Source: Penicillium oxalicum
Taxonomy: Eukaryota > Ascomycota > Eurotiomycetes > Eurotiales > Aspergillaceae
Assembly: GCF_001723175.1 (NCBI RefSeq)
Contig: NC_064656.1
Coordinates: forward strand, 248,001 to 312,000
Reading direction: 5' to 3'
DNA: 64,000 nt
Shown: positions 33,698-44,989 of the stretch, piece after piece
Layout of the letters: each line of letters opens with the position of its first letter
How positions within the stretch are numbered: position 1 is the stretch's first letter
Notes under the pieces: model-generated
Seen by the model: the letters and a program-made list of their open reading frames with translations, nothing else
Told to the model about the DNA's origin: nothing
Database searches by the model: none
Position numbers and translations under genes: made by a program

Positions 33698-36022
33698 CTA
33701 GACGGTACCCGTGTAAACACCTTCAAAGTCTAGCGCTGCGAGCATTCCATTGACGCTGTCAATCTCGCGGCTTAAATCCTCCACATTTACCGCTAGACTG
33801 CTCACTTCATCGAATTTGCGTCGTCGGTTCGCATCAGCAATCATCTCGGAGACAAAGAACTTCTGCTCTTCCAAGACAATCAACCGTTCCCGGAGGGCTT
33901 TCTCTTCCGCCTCGAGCGCGGACACCGCGCTACTGGCATCGCTGCCTAGGCTACTGTCACTGCGACTGGCGGCCGCTCGCTCGTTATATTTGATGGATGC
34001 AAGTGCTGTTTCGGGAGGGCGGGACCCGGCCGAAGGTCCATTGTTCGGGATGCTTGGGGAGGACGTTCGGCTGGTTCCGCCATTGTCGGCATGTGCAGAC
34101 TTGAGTACTTTGGGAAGAGTCTTCAATGGGAGCATATGCAGATGTAAAAAATTGCTGGCTTTCTGATAGATCGCTTTCTGTAGTCTCTCTTGTGAGGGAG
34201 ATTCGGTTGGTAGGTCCCGAATGCGTCTAGCTGCGATATCGTATTTGGCAAAGGAATCGATCAGTCGTTTGCGAACCTTCGAAGCGTCCGCGATCTGGGC
34301 CGAAGATGGGGGTCGTCGCGGGTCCCTGCTGATCGTCAACAAGCTGGAATTTCAGTCAATTTCTCACAGCTTTAACATACTGGAGAGTGGTCAAAAGCTT
34401 CTGGAACCGAGGCAGATGAAGACGAATGCCTCTTTCAAATTGCACAAGGTTCTCGTACGCTCGCACTTCGGGCGGGGTTCGTGACACATCTGCTTGAAAA
34501 TCTCGCCGACTGAAGATTGTCCCTTTGCACTCCTTGCATAGACGAATGTCAACGTTGACCGAACCCTTTGGTGTTTGTTTTTCGGATGTTTTGGAGACTA
34601 GAAGCTGGTTTTAGTGCCGTGTTCACAGACAGTACCTTACTGGTCTACTTACTCGGCGCAACACTCAACCCAATTTCACTTGAGCATGCTGTGCTCGGAT
34701 CACCACAGACCACTCGCCCGCAAGTTCGGCAGTGGTGCCTCCGAAAGGAATACCCAGAGAAATCTTGTTGGCAAAAAGGGCATCGCGAGACGGTTGCATC
34801 GTCTTGCCAGCTGACTACAGTTTGCTCTAGAGCTTTCCGTTGGTCGTTATGCCAGCTAAGAGAGAATATTTTTGCGGAGCTGTTTTGAATCTGCTCGGGT
34901 GGTAAGCTTGCGAGTAGTTGGGTGAGCCGGGTCAACCGTGTCTCGAGCCGAGAGACCTCAAGGAGGTCTTTATCAACGGTCTGTTTCCGGATATTCCGGA
35001 ACATATCGGTGTGGTTTCTGATAGCTCCTATTAAAGGTCAGCACAAGTAATGCCCACGAATTGCTTCCGTGTGCGTGAATCGACTCACCGTTGTGGTCGT
35101 TGTATCCTTCCCGGGACTTGTAGCATGTCTCACAGACCCTAGCCCAAATACCTCGGACTGGCTCATGCAATGCGGACCGGGATAATTTGATCTGATACAT
35201 GGTGTGCTCATCGCAGAAGAGTTTCCCACATTTGCGACAGTTCACACATCCGTTGGTGGAATTCAGTCGTTTCCCGCAAGAGGGCTCAAGGCAGACGTCA
35301 TGAAAGCCCACCGCTTGCCAATGCTCCTTTGTGATCAAGTCTTCAGGGTCCAGAACCTTGTGCGTCACCGTAGGCTCCGACATGCCCATGCTTGCAGCCG
35401 GGGCGCGATTGACGACGGAGGTGCCATGGTTCTCGTTCGACTCGAAGACATCCAAGCCCTTCAGCTTCTGATTGAGCACAGCCAAAGGCTGAAAGCGTTT
35501 CGCCTTGTCCATTTGGACTTTGAACCAGTCCTTCACTTCGTCTTGTCTGTCGTCCTCGAGGTTTTGATGGCTGTCATCGAGGTGCCTAGAGCGCGTCAAC
35601 AGCTGCACCGAGCGAAAAGGGGAATTTGATTAGAGGCAGCGAGATTTTACCTATTGAGCTGCAAGAGAGTCATCTTATAAAAGTGTCAGTTAATTAGACT
35701 TTTTCTGCGCGCATGGCATGTCCATCTTCCGACATCTCAGAGGTCACTAGCATACCATGTCTTCACTGCAGATCGGGCAAGAGAGCTGAGCTCCGGGCGC
35801 TGCCGGCGGCGCAGATATTGAGGTTTCGCCATTTTCCAAGGATATTCGCGACGTGAGATCCTGGGTCTCTGCGGAGAGAATGGATGTGGAGGCCTGGGAG
35901 CTTAGAGAAACGCTGCTGGCTGTCGGCGATAGTAGCCCAGGTTTCGACTGCGGGGACGGGGCTGATGGAAGCGCGCTTGGAGTGCCTAAAACACGACCTC
36001 CGCCCAGCGTCCTCCTGGACAT
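33698..36022 (-). CDS. pep7: Pep7/Vac1 (rabenosyn-5-like) endosomal FYVE protein
   Basis: Rab5/PI3P effector that tethers Golgi-derived vesicles to endosomes for vacuolar sorting. Six exons: 36022-35756, 35673-35651, 35585-35089, 35027-34653, 34597-34381 and 34325-33698, giving 668 residues. The second exon is only 23 nt. Joined, exons 1-3 build a C2H2 finger (C82, C85, H98, H103; CPIC...HLDDSH). A degenerate FYVE-like zinc region follows (~195-255, NGCVNCRKCGKLFC) and then a canonical FYVE domain (~345-412) with RRHHCR (358-363), the PI3P-binding signature. The C-terminal ~250 residues hold Ser-rich linkers and coiled-coil segments (ALEAEEKALRERL). This order of C2H2 plus FYVE domains is that of yeast Pep7. 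The last acceptor is chosen so that the Gln-Asp-Pro join fits homologues as I remember them; an alternative upstream acceptor would insert a few residues. Confidence 0.9.
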
Positions 36023-36742
36023 GTTTACGGGAACATGAGCAGTACAGCGTCGGAAATTATCCTTTCAGATACGCACCACACGCTGGTCGGTCAGGTTGAT
36101 GAGGGATTGGAACGGACAGACTAATCATACGTTCGGGGGCTTGATGATGATGTGGTGGACCCTCACTGCTATCTGAAGTGCCTTAGGCATCAGTCGACCT
36201 TGAGCCTCGGGCGATCAGTTCCGGGAAGATTATGACGGCATCAATTGATGACCGCTATGTCGTTCTCAACATAAAAACGGCTACTGCCTACCACAATCAT
36301 GTTTAGGTGGTGCGAAGATCCTCAAATTGAGTCGACTTGGACTTTGGTCAGAAGCTATGTTGAAGCGGATGCGTTTATGACCGAGGAGCCATGGACTGGT
36401 TGTTTTGTTGTGATCAAGTTGCCGAGACACCTCTCGGTGGATATATCCCCAACTCCACAGCACGACAAGACCCGTCTTCCAGAAATTCCGGGCCAACATG
36501 ATCTACCAAGCATGTATGGAGGCGGGTGAATACCTGGTATGAGATAATTTCCAGAATTCATCCATATAGATTTGTTGAAATGGATCTGACCGGGGGCGAT
36601 TCTCGATTATGGAATGGACGATTTCCAGACACCCTAGGAAGTGCCCGGAAATTACCTAACTGGTACATCTATGCCGTTTCCCAAGGGGTTTGAATACCTG
36701 TGATCCACTGGTAAACTACAGTAATTCGAATATAGCTGCATT
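36023..36742. other. Intergenic, pep7 promoter side
   Basis: Contains the pep7 upstream region and the 3' flank of the nuclease-like gene. Open frames here overlap on both strands without motif; none supported. Confidence 0.45.
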
Positions 36743-37998
36743 TCATCTCTCGTTCAAAAAAACTTCCTCGGTCTCACCGGTCGACTCAGCTTCTTGAGCA
36801 TCGCGAGCCGCCTCTTCTGCAGCCCTGGCCTTGAGAATTAGTGCCAATAGGAGGCCTGCGAATTGCTTGACCTCTTCGCGCGAGGTGAGACGCCAGGGTC
36901 TCCACTGTTTTATTCGAAGAAAATCATTCTCACTCTTCGGCTTTCCCTCGTCCTCTGGCACTCCAACCCCAGACAGGAATCCAATGTATTCATCGCTGGC
37001 GAAAGCTTTCGCCAAGTACAGCTCCTGATCGTCTTGAGAAACAACAATTGCCCTAAAAACAACTGTGTACTCAGCATGTGTTCTGTAAGGAAATAGTCTT
37101 CAAGTATGTCGACCTACCGGCTGGGGTGCATGCCCTTCGGGGATGACATGCTCAGAGCGCAGACCAACTCCGCTGCTTCCTGCCAGAATACCGGGGCACC
37201 ATGCTTTTTTCGGGATCCAACCTTAGTCTCAACGAGCAGCTCTATCTGCCTTGTCAAATCCGAGACCAGCAGCCCGTCAGGATGACATTTCATTGTGCCC
37301 TTCTTGAATTTTGCGGCGAGGCGTACACGTTGAGGCGTCCATCCCATCATTGATGCCAATGCTGGGTGCTCAGCGCAGATTGCAAAAAGAAATGTGAGTA
37401 GCGATACATTGACGACCTCTTCGTTCGGGCTTCTTACGTCGTTCCGGTATGCTTTCACTTGAGCGAGACTTTTGGTGTGAAGCTGCAAGACAAGAGGATA
37501 TTTGAATTGTCCCAGGTCGAGGTCGCCATTAATTCCGTTGACCAGGCAATTTAGAAAATTTTGGAAGGGGCGGAAATGAGCAAGCCAATTCGTGGCCTCA
37601 ATGTGAAATTGACCAAGCTCTAAATCGTCGCGAGCCTTGTGTATACCCTGTCTTTTACTCCAGAGAACTCTCAGTTGGAGGTACTGCCTGAATGTAATCT
37701 CAGACCCAGACCTCAAGCCGGCTTGTTTGTGAATTGAAGTGCCCCAAACTCGGCGTTGTCGGGCCTCCTTCTCCCAGTTTGACATTTCCTCGGGCACCGA
37801 TATACTTAGGTCTTTGGGAATCTTCTGGGGAATCTTGGGACGAGTCATATCGGACGAGTGAAACAGTAATTGCAATATTTGGACGAAAAGTTTGTCGGAA
37901 AGAAGAACAATCGGAAAAGTGGAAAGAGTTGAAGTCAGCGAGGCAGGTAATGTTGTGTTTTGTGATAACACGTGAAATATCGTCGTACGACTAAACAT
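36743..37998 (-). CDS. PD-(D/E)XK nuclease-like fungal protein
   Basis: Two exons, 37998-37118 and 37052-36743, with a 65-nt intron (donor GTAGGT, acceptor TTTTTAG) inside an Arg codon. The full frame gives 396 residues. The first 50 codons look like a leader (pyrimidine-derived Leu/Ser/Thr-rich), so the true start may be the ATG at 37848 (MTRPKIPQK, 346 residues). The core reads HPDGLLV ... ELLVETK ... FWQEAAELV: an Asp, then E-x-K 16 residues later, and a downstream Gln, which is the active-site layout of PD-(D/E)XK nucleases. The predicted strands and helix around it fit. I recall this as a fungal-specific, largely uncharacterised family. The C-terminus is a charged Glu/Ala-rich helix. Head-to-head with the gene at 38789. 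Fold call moderate; substrate unknown. Confidence 0.7.
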
Positions 37999-38788
37999 GA
38001 AGGCACGTGTACTTTCTCATCTTTTGGCAGGACCAGACCTGACAAGATTGTCAGATACTATCTCAGCAATCGATAGGGTCTTTCAGTCCATCAGACGGTT
38101 TATAATACATAACACAACTACTACTGAGTTCGAGCCTTCGGCAACAGGACTTTGAAAGATCTTAATCGCATGTGCTCCATATGGCGAACTGTTTTGAGTC
38201 AAAATTCTCATTAAGAGCAAAGAATTCTTGCCCTTCGCAAAATCTAGTTGAAGGTTGAACGCTATTGAAATAGCTTTACCCCGGGACGGCTCTTTGACTG
38301 CGCATCGCACGTCTATAGGAGGTCAGCGAGGACTAGTGCCAGTCCCCTGGTGAGGCATCATTCTCCTAGTGAGCTACTACATATCTGACTCTACGGGTTT
38401 TTTCTGGTGGTGTTTTAGTGGTCTTTTTGATGGTCTTTCTTATGGTTCTCCTGATGGAGTGTTCTCTTGAGACTTGACCGGCTGTTGTATCTTAGTAGAA
38501 TGATCGCAAGGTACGTTTGATCATGTCGCTCCCAAGTTATGCCAGGACAGGATTTACAAATAATTCCAGTAGTAGCATGGAATGGAAACTAGCCTCTCGA
38601 AACATGGTAGCGGTTCTCCGCCGGGCGTAGCCTGATGCAATGTTCACACCCACACTCAAATTAGTATTATTCATCCCCCCCCTCCCCCCCATTCTTCATC
38701 AACGTTTTTCCTTTCCTCACCCCTTCTATACTCCTTCGTTTTCACTCTTCCCAAACTTCACTGTTCTTTCCATCCCTCAAATGACAAG
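37999..38788. promoter_or_regulatory. Divergent promoter region with C/T-rich tract
   Basis: A 790-bp gap between two divergently transcribed genes. A strong C/T-rich block (about 38665-38770, with C-runs) precedes the plus-strand start by a few dozen bases, typical of a fungal core promoter or leader. Confidence 0.45.
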
Positions 38789-39981
38789 ATGGATCTCTCA
38801 CTCGATGATACTGCAACAAGCTGCGACTCTCTCAGGACTAGGTATAAGAGGGCTGTTACGGACCTTCTGAGATCACTCAAATCCGACCCAAAGCTCAATT
38901 ACTCGAGCAATGATCTCATGGAGCTTAATGTCAATCTTGGAATGTTCAACCCTGAAGATCCAGACTTTGTGGCGTCGCACGTCTGCCTCTTCAAGCCTAT
39001 ACCGTCCGATGAGTTCGAAAAATTCACCTTTGATTTATCAAAGGCATCTCGAGACACACGCGGCTCGCACGATGAGTACGATAAGCGCTACTTTGAAATC
39101 TCTGAGGATGTTACAGAAGGCCGCTGTCAGCCTGACCGAGAAGAGGTCTTCGCCATGAGTCAAGACGCAGAACGCACCGCTCAATACTTAAACATACGCT
39201 ACGAATACTCACGCGCAAAGACATCGCGCTTCAAGACTCTTGCTATCATCTCTGGTTGGACTCAAATGGATATTGAAAACTCTTTCTCAAAGCTCCCAGA
39301 AGGTTTCCTCAGTGGCTTTCAGCGGTGCCAGCAAATTCCAGATTGGGACATCAGGGCCGACTACGAGTGGCAAGACAAGAAAACAATTTACCCGCATGTT
39401 ATGCTTGTTATGCGCTCTGGAGCGGTCGCGGTTGAAGGAAAACTTTTTCTCGGCGAGCTTGGATCCATCGCCCAGGTCATCAAGAATCGCCTAGCGCAGA
39501 AGGAATTTGTGACAACCTCGCTATTCCCGGTACGTTCCGTCAAGATCTACTTACAGAATCTACGGAGCTACAAAGCAGTGAATGCTAACGTGTTTCCAAA
39601 TGAATTTGAACTCTATAGGTCCTTGTGATCGCGCTCTATGGACCGCGAAATGGTCGTCTCATCCAGGCAAGATATGACAAGTCCGGGGTCTTGAAAGTCA
39701 GGGCTTCGCCAATCTATTCCTTTGCGGAAAGAGAAAAGGCACCCTGGGACCTCTTCCTACGCTATCACACCAGCAAGCAATGCGATGGCCCAGAAATTGA
39801 ACTTGGCTATGATCAAGTGGAGTCTGAGTATGTCCCCATTGAGACCGAATCCTGCAGAGGCATCGATGTTCTTGCCCGGGAACCCAAGCACGTCCCCAAG
39901 AATGGTCTCGAACCTCACCAAGCGAACAAAGAGAACATCCCCCCTGGCAATGATGAGGAATGGCAAGCTGACGAACAATGA
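38789..39981 (+). CDS. Uncharacterised fungal protein with VEGK segment
   Basis: Two exons, 38789-39529 and 39619-39981, with an 89-nt intron (donor GTACGT, acceptor TATAG) joined in phase 0 as LFP-VLVIALYGP; 367 residues. No signal peptide or membrane segment. The central part reads HVMLVMRSGAVAVEGKLFLGE, then a helix and a hydrophobic strand with ALYGPRNGRLIQA. I recall similar VEGK-L-LGE proteins, only as hypothetical entries, in Penicillium and Aspergillus, often in several copies. The strand-ExK-helix-strand order could be a restriction-endonuclease-like core, but the acidic partner residue is not certain. The C-terminus is polar and ends in a KENIPPGNDEE-type tail. Divergent from the nuclease-like gene next door. 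The gene is real by frame and splice; function is not known. Confidence 0.75.
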
Positions 39982-41025
39982 TAGCTCCTGCCGTGTCGAC
40001 CTGGCTCACGGTCCTAGATTGTCAGAGACGGCTTGTTTGTCGGCCGCGGCCTTGAATGGTAGGGGCGCACTACCCTATTCATTTAGTTGTCATTATTTTC
40101 AATGACTCTGGTAAATCAATACTCTCCAGCCCTCGTGGAAGCATGCTCGAACAGTTTCTACAATAAGTGAGGCAGATGACTCCTGGAAACAAAGGCAACG
40201 ATTATGTTTCTCGCCCAGACCACCCACCAGGTCTGTGGAGCAAACCTCCCAGGACATAGATGGAGCATCCTCGGCATCGTCTCGACAAGCGGCCAATCTA
40301 CTCATCTTAGCCTCTTCATATATCTAGCTGCAAGACCTTCCGAGTGATTCCAGCCAATCACTTCTGCTAACAGATACGCTCCGGTCAACACCAAGCTAGT
40401 GCGGTCCCAAAGGGCGCTTGCAAGACATGCGAGACCAACCACGTTTAAATGACGTTGCAAGACATTCGGGACCCTTCCTTAAACGAATGGTTTTGGCTTA
40501 GTAAGACATTTTGGCTTAATGCTTAGATACCAGATGAGTAACGACGAGGGTGGATTCCATAGGTTCAAATTCACGAAGTTTTACTGTACTATCTAGTTAC
40601 CAAGGTAAAGAAAAGTCATAAGAAGCCGGCATAGATTATGTCAAGTTATATGTGTAGTTCGACAAAAGACTTCTAATCAGATAGGTTCAAACGAGTGTTC
40701 GGTGTGTATTCGATATGTAACGACCGTGATTATGTTCATCAACGCTAATTAGAGCAGTTCCATCAAAAACAGACGCTTCCCCCGAGTTTCCCAAGAGATT
40801 CAATTCTTTTTTTGTTCAATTTGCCGATTTTCTTTCCAGGGGGTTTTTTGTTTTTTCTTTCTTTATGTGCTTTCGTTGATTTCTACCTCTCGCCATACTC
40901 GCCTGCTGGACAAAAAGGTGGCCCAGTGAGCGTCATAATTGGGCAGCATCAAAAGGCAAATGAAAAGTCAACCCGGGTCATCATTTCCAGGCTGAGATTT
41001 GATGTCGAAAGCCTCCCCCAGCGAT
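39982..41025. other. Intergenic, convergent
   Basis: No supported gene. The overlapping frames just after the stop of the previous gene are its 3' flank. Poly-T-rich sequence lies around 40807-40860. Confidence 0.5.
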
Positions 41026-41469
41026 CTAACGCTCGTAGTCCCGATGATAGCTGGTACCAGTGTTCGGGTTGTCATATTCTCTGTGGACATGAGTGGTACC
41101 ATCGTCTCGACGGTCAACATCCCGATGACGGTAAACTCCATTAGAATCCAGACGCTGCCGGTGATGGCGTCTGCCTTCATTGGTACGATAGTCTAGATGT
41201 TGGTCATAGGCGCCGGTACTGGGATCGTAGGTGGTACTACCGTAGCCCGTATCGTAGGTGGTACTACCGTAGCCCGTATCGTAGGTGGTGCCATAGCCAG
41301 TCCTGGCGGCGCTGTATCCCTGGGATCCATATCCGGTGGTGCCATAAGTGCTGTAGCCGGTAGGATCGTAGCTCGTCCCGGTGGTGTCGTATGTTGTGCC
41401 CGAGGTATCGTAGTCGTAGTTGTCGTAAGTACCACTCCAGGTACGGTTTGCGCTGCCAGAGTCGGTCAT
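41026..41469 (-). CDS. Small Tyr/Gly/Thr-rich repeat protein
   Basis: A single uninterrupted ATG frame of 147 residues. The first ~95 residues are low-complexity, made of YDTTGTSYD, YGTTGYGSQGY and TTYDTGYGS units; the last 50 are charged and His/Arg/Asp-rich (RHHRQR, HRDVDRRDDGTTHVHREYD). A 27-bp unit (TYDTGYGST) is present twice exactly with a third diverged copy. No signal peptide, no membrane segment, no cysteine. Composition suggests a disordered, prion-like or phase-separating protein, or a stress hydrophilin. I do not recognise the family. That the frame stays open across repeats on this strand, with a sound ATG and a stop just past the charged tail, supports a real gene, but a chance repeat-driven frame cannot be excluded. 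Confidence 0.6.
   Translation of the reverse strand: MTDSGSANRTWSGTYDNYDYDTSGTTYDTTGTSYDPTGYSTYGTTGYGSQGYSAARTGYGTTYDTGYGSTTYDTGYGSTTYDPSTGAYDQHLDYRTNEGRRHHRQRLDSNGVYRHRDVDRRDDGTTHVHREYDNPNTGTSYHRDYER
41224..41290. repeat. 27-bp tandem repeat
   Basis: The 27-bp unit starting ATCGTAGGTGGTACTACC occurs at 41224-41250 and 41251-41277 without change and continues as a partial diverged copy. It encodes nine-residue Tyr/Gly/Thr repeats on the minus strand. Confidence 0.85.
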
Positions 41470-42669
41470 TTTCAGAAAAAAAAATATCTTTCCTACTTCC
41501 TTAGAGAGAAGTCGGTTGAAAATAAGTGTTTTGTTGATGGTTGAAAAGAGAGTATGCGGCTTGGTGATTGCAGATTTGAATTGACCGTCGAGTCGCTTTC
41601 ATGCTGTCTCTTTATAATTGATTCCGGTGGCGCTCCGTCGTGTACTCCCTACTACCAGCGTGACTATTCCCTGACATCATCTATAAACCCGGCTCACGAA
41701 CGATTCACCATCGTGGAGGCAAACAAGACGACTGAGGCAAAGAACCGAGGTTCAACATGACCTATGTGGCCGAGAAGTTGAGCCTGTGTTACTAAGAGAT
41801 TGCTCTAGGTTGTCGCCATGGAAGGCGAGATTGATTAGTCCGCGATTTGATGTCCAAAAAGATGTTGCTCAAAAAGCATATGGCGCCATCCTTCAAATTT
41901 GAAAGACGACCTTGGTCCAAATCATCCCTTTTTTCAACTCACGGTTATTAACCATCCTTGCGTATGAAAATTATGAGGATTTCATGACCATTCGTACTTA
42001 GCCACTCTGCGCCAAGGCTGGCGACGGGAACCCGACCAATTGTGCTGACTTCGTCAGGCCAAACTTCATTTGCCAAAGAGACCCAGGGCTACCACTGGCC
42101 TTCGCCATGCTGCAATTGCAGTGTCACTGGAAAAAAAAAAAAGCGTGAATATTTCATTTTGACAGGGTGTTGGAGAGGATTGATCAACCCGGAAAGACAT
42201 TTAAGGTTTTTGCGCCGATACATAATGCTCCATGTATACCAGAGCACTAAAGTGCTAAATTGGGTTGGCAAACGCCTAACGACGAGGGGAAGTCCCCACA
42301 AAAATCTACCTACCCAAGTGGCTTAGTTGATCTATGGGGAAATCCCAAGGAACGGAATCCAGGATCCCAGACGCAGGTGTTTGTACAGAGTCGGAGTTAC
42401 GGAATATACAGTCCTCCTACTGCTAGAACGACAACCTGCTACAGGATCTCTTGCTTCTGGACAGGGCGTGTCTACGCGGCCCGAAACGGTGTCCAGCAAA
42501 ACTACACCTAGCATTTCAGACCGGGCAGTTGCGCACGTCATTGAAAATTAAGAGGTATAGATATGATACAACAATGTGATCTTGTAAGCTTGATTGATAG
42601 CACGTCATCCTTTGATCCGGCTCGGAACGCGGATTGTGAATACTGCACCAGCCGAGGCAGAGACCACGT
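41470..42669. other. Intergenic
   Basis: Upstream region of the Tyr/Gly-rich gene and 3' flank of sly1. No supported gene; a run of A at 42130-42141 is the only simple repeat. Confidence 0.45.
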
Positions 42670-44989
42670 CTAGCTCTCACGGCCAAGAGGAGCTAAGGAG
42701 TCTCTGAGGAACTCGGTCGCATTCATCAAGTCGGTACTACCATAGACGACCCGACGACGACCGGTATGACGGTTAGCGGATGGAGCACCATCTGCACCAG
42801 ACTGGCCGCTTGTCCGCTTGACCCAATCCTGCAGATTTCCGTATTCATCCATACTTCCACCACCCACTGTAAAGACGATCGCCTCATTGAAAGCTTGACG
42901 GCGTTGTCCAAATGTAGCGTTGATTCCAGGCGCAGTCGCACCCATGCCCCCAGCGGTCTGCGCATTGCGCGATGTCGATGCAGGGGGCATGGCACCGCGT
43001 GCGTTCGCACTGCGTGGATCAAAGTACAGGTAATTCTCAGTTTTGGCGATGGCAGAGCTTGACGCTGTAGTGGGATCCATGATGGACTCGGTGATCTTTG
43101 TCACAGTGAGATCCTTGTTTGCAGGCAGGAAGTTCTTCACGCCTGAGATGAGGGAATCGAAATTGGCACCCAATGCACCCGAGGTGATGCGGTCAGTTAG
43201 ACGATTAGAAAGTGAAGAGAACCCCCGGAACAGGTCGGAAGATTGTTGTTCAGGAGCAGCGGTGGTCATCATGGTCATCCGAGTAATTTCGCGGACCTGC
43301 CGAACATAGGCCAGAGGTGAAACATCCTCAACCCCGGCCTTTGACAAAGCCTCTTCAAATTGAGTCATCTCGGCCCGACTCAGCTCAGTCTCTGTACTCA
43401 GGAACCAGATCAAGAAAATACGCAGTTTATCAAGGGGGTTGCTACCCTTGGCGTTGTCGTTGATCAACTCCAGCAGCTGTGTCTTGGATTGTTTCGTGAT
43501 ATTTTCTTCCAGTTCAAAGAAATTATCCAGCTGACGGTCCTTGATGCCTTTGAGCAGGGCAGTAGCAATGTTCATATGCATATCGAGTACCGCCTTACGC
43601 TCCCGCAATTCAGGAAGAAGGGTGATAGCGGCCTTCAAGTGCTGTGCGGATGCGCTAGTATCGTTCTGAAGATCTTCGATGGAGGATGCTCCCGTTTTCT
43701 TGGTAATTTCGTTCGCATCCTCTTTGTACCGAGTCAATTCTGCGTCAATATCCTCCGCAACCTGAGGGAAGGGTACTCCAGCATTACGCTGCCAGAAAAA
43801 GTCGTTGCTGTTCAGGTCGTAAGATTTCTTGGTGACTTTACCGGGCGCTTGCTCATCTGCGTCCAAAGTGATTCTATTCAGACGCATTTGCAGAACATCC
43901 TGCACCAGCGACTGGTATGTCCAGGAGTGTGAGAGCATAGGAACCAAGTCGACATTACGGTCCATGACGATCAGAACTGGCCTAGAAGAAGGGACCCCAG
44001 GTACTGTTCGCTGGTTTCCAGAAAACAAGTTGTCCTTTGAATTGAGGATGTGGTCGCGAAGCTTTCGGTCCAGCTTTGTAGCGATCAGTTCCGCTGCACC
44101 TCCCTTAGGGCACCGAATGATCGGAATTGTACCTATGACCGCGGAGTCAGAATGAAGGAGCTCCGAGACATCGCAATCCTCGAGCACAGCACTCACCCAT
44201 TGTTACGCTCACACTGAATAAGCCACTGACAACTTTGTCGACAATAGTGTCCAGATCATCATCACTTGTCTTCCCACTGTTTATCTTGTAGTACGCATCA
44301 TTGCCAAGGCCCAGGCTGAAAAGGTCTGGTTCGGCAACTATGAAGTTGAGATACTGATCGTAGACCTGGGCAATGTGCTCCGACGCCCCGGAGGAAGCTA
44401 TTTGTGAAGCGAAATCTTCGAGAAGTGGACGGGGCACGGAGGAGAGAAAGTTCACATAGGCTGGGGAGTAGAGGCCTTGTGTGAGGTCGCGTGTGATGGC
44501 CTGTATATTGGTCTCGTTGGGCTCTATCAGATAGACAACTGGAACATCGGGAATAGGGTATCGTTGGGAATGTATGTTCCTGAGGGAGTTCTCAGTAATT
44601 AGCCATTGTCAAGCATAATTTGCAAGCATACGGGGAAGGAGATTGTACAAGTGAATTGTCACTCCCCACGTCCGAAGATCGTTTACTCGCAGGACACTGC
44701 TGATGACATCTCTGCCCATGCCGTCAAACACCAACACTTTCCAGATCGGATCACCATCCTCGTTCAAAATGGGAGTACTTTGAGGAATAAGACCATTATG
44801 CGTTGCTGGATCGTGAGCGATATCATCTGCAGGCTTTGGGTCATGATTTAAGTTAAGCAGTTTCTGGATCGAAGCTATTTCAGGTCGGGGTTCAGTCAGC
44901 TGTTGAGCGGTTCCATTCGCCAGATCGCGGGGAAGAGTATGCGGCCACCTACCGACCTGTCGATCGCGCAGGGACATGAGATGCGCCAT
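42670..44989 (-). CDS. sly1: Sly1, SM-family vesicle fusion regulator
   Basis: Sec1/Munc18 protein that binds the Golgi/ER syntaxin (Sed5, Ufe1 type) and promotes ER-Golgi SNARE assembly. Four exons: 44989-44953, 44874-44649, 44579-44197 and 44132-42670, introns 78, 69 and 64 nt, all in phase; 702 residues, close to other Sly1 proteins. Family marks: [10 protein letters not shown] near the start, [40 protein letters not shown], the [29 protein letters not shown] block typical of SM proteins, and FVTGG-like [18 protein letters not shown] near the C-terminus. Exon 1 encodes only 12 residues plus one base; I use the ATG of [11 protein letters not shown], although the second Met (44977) is possible. 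Cytosolic, peripheral on Golgi membranes. Confidence 0.95.

Noticed and set aside
30636..40590. GGTTCAAA-like B-box matches (around 30637 and 40562) as possible tRNA genes
   Set aside because: No A-box at proper distance and no cloverleaf pairing could be drawn.
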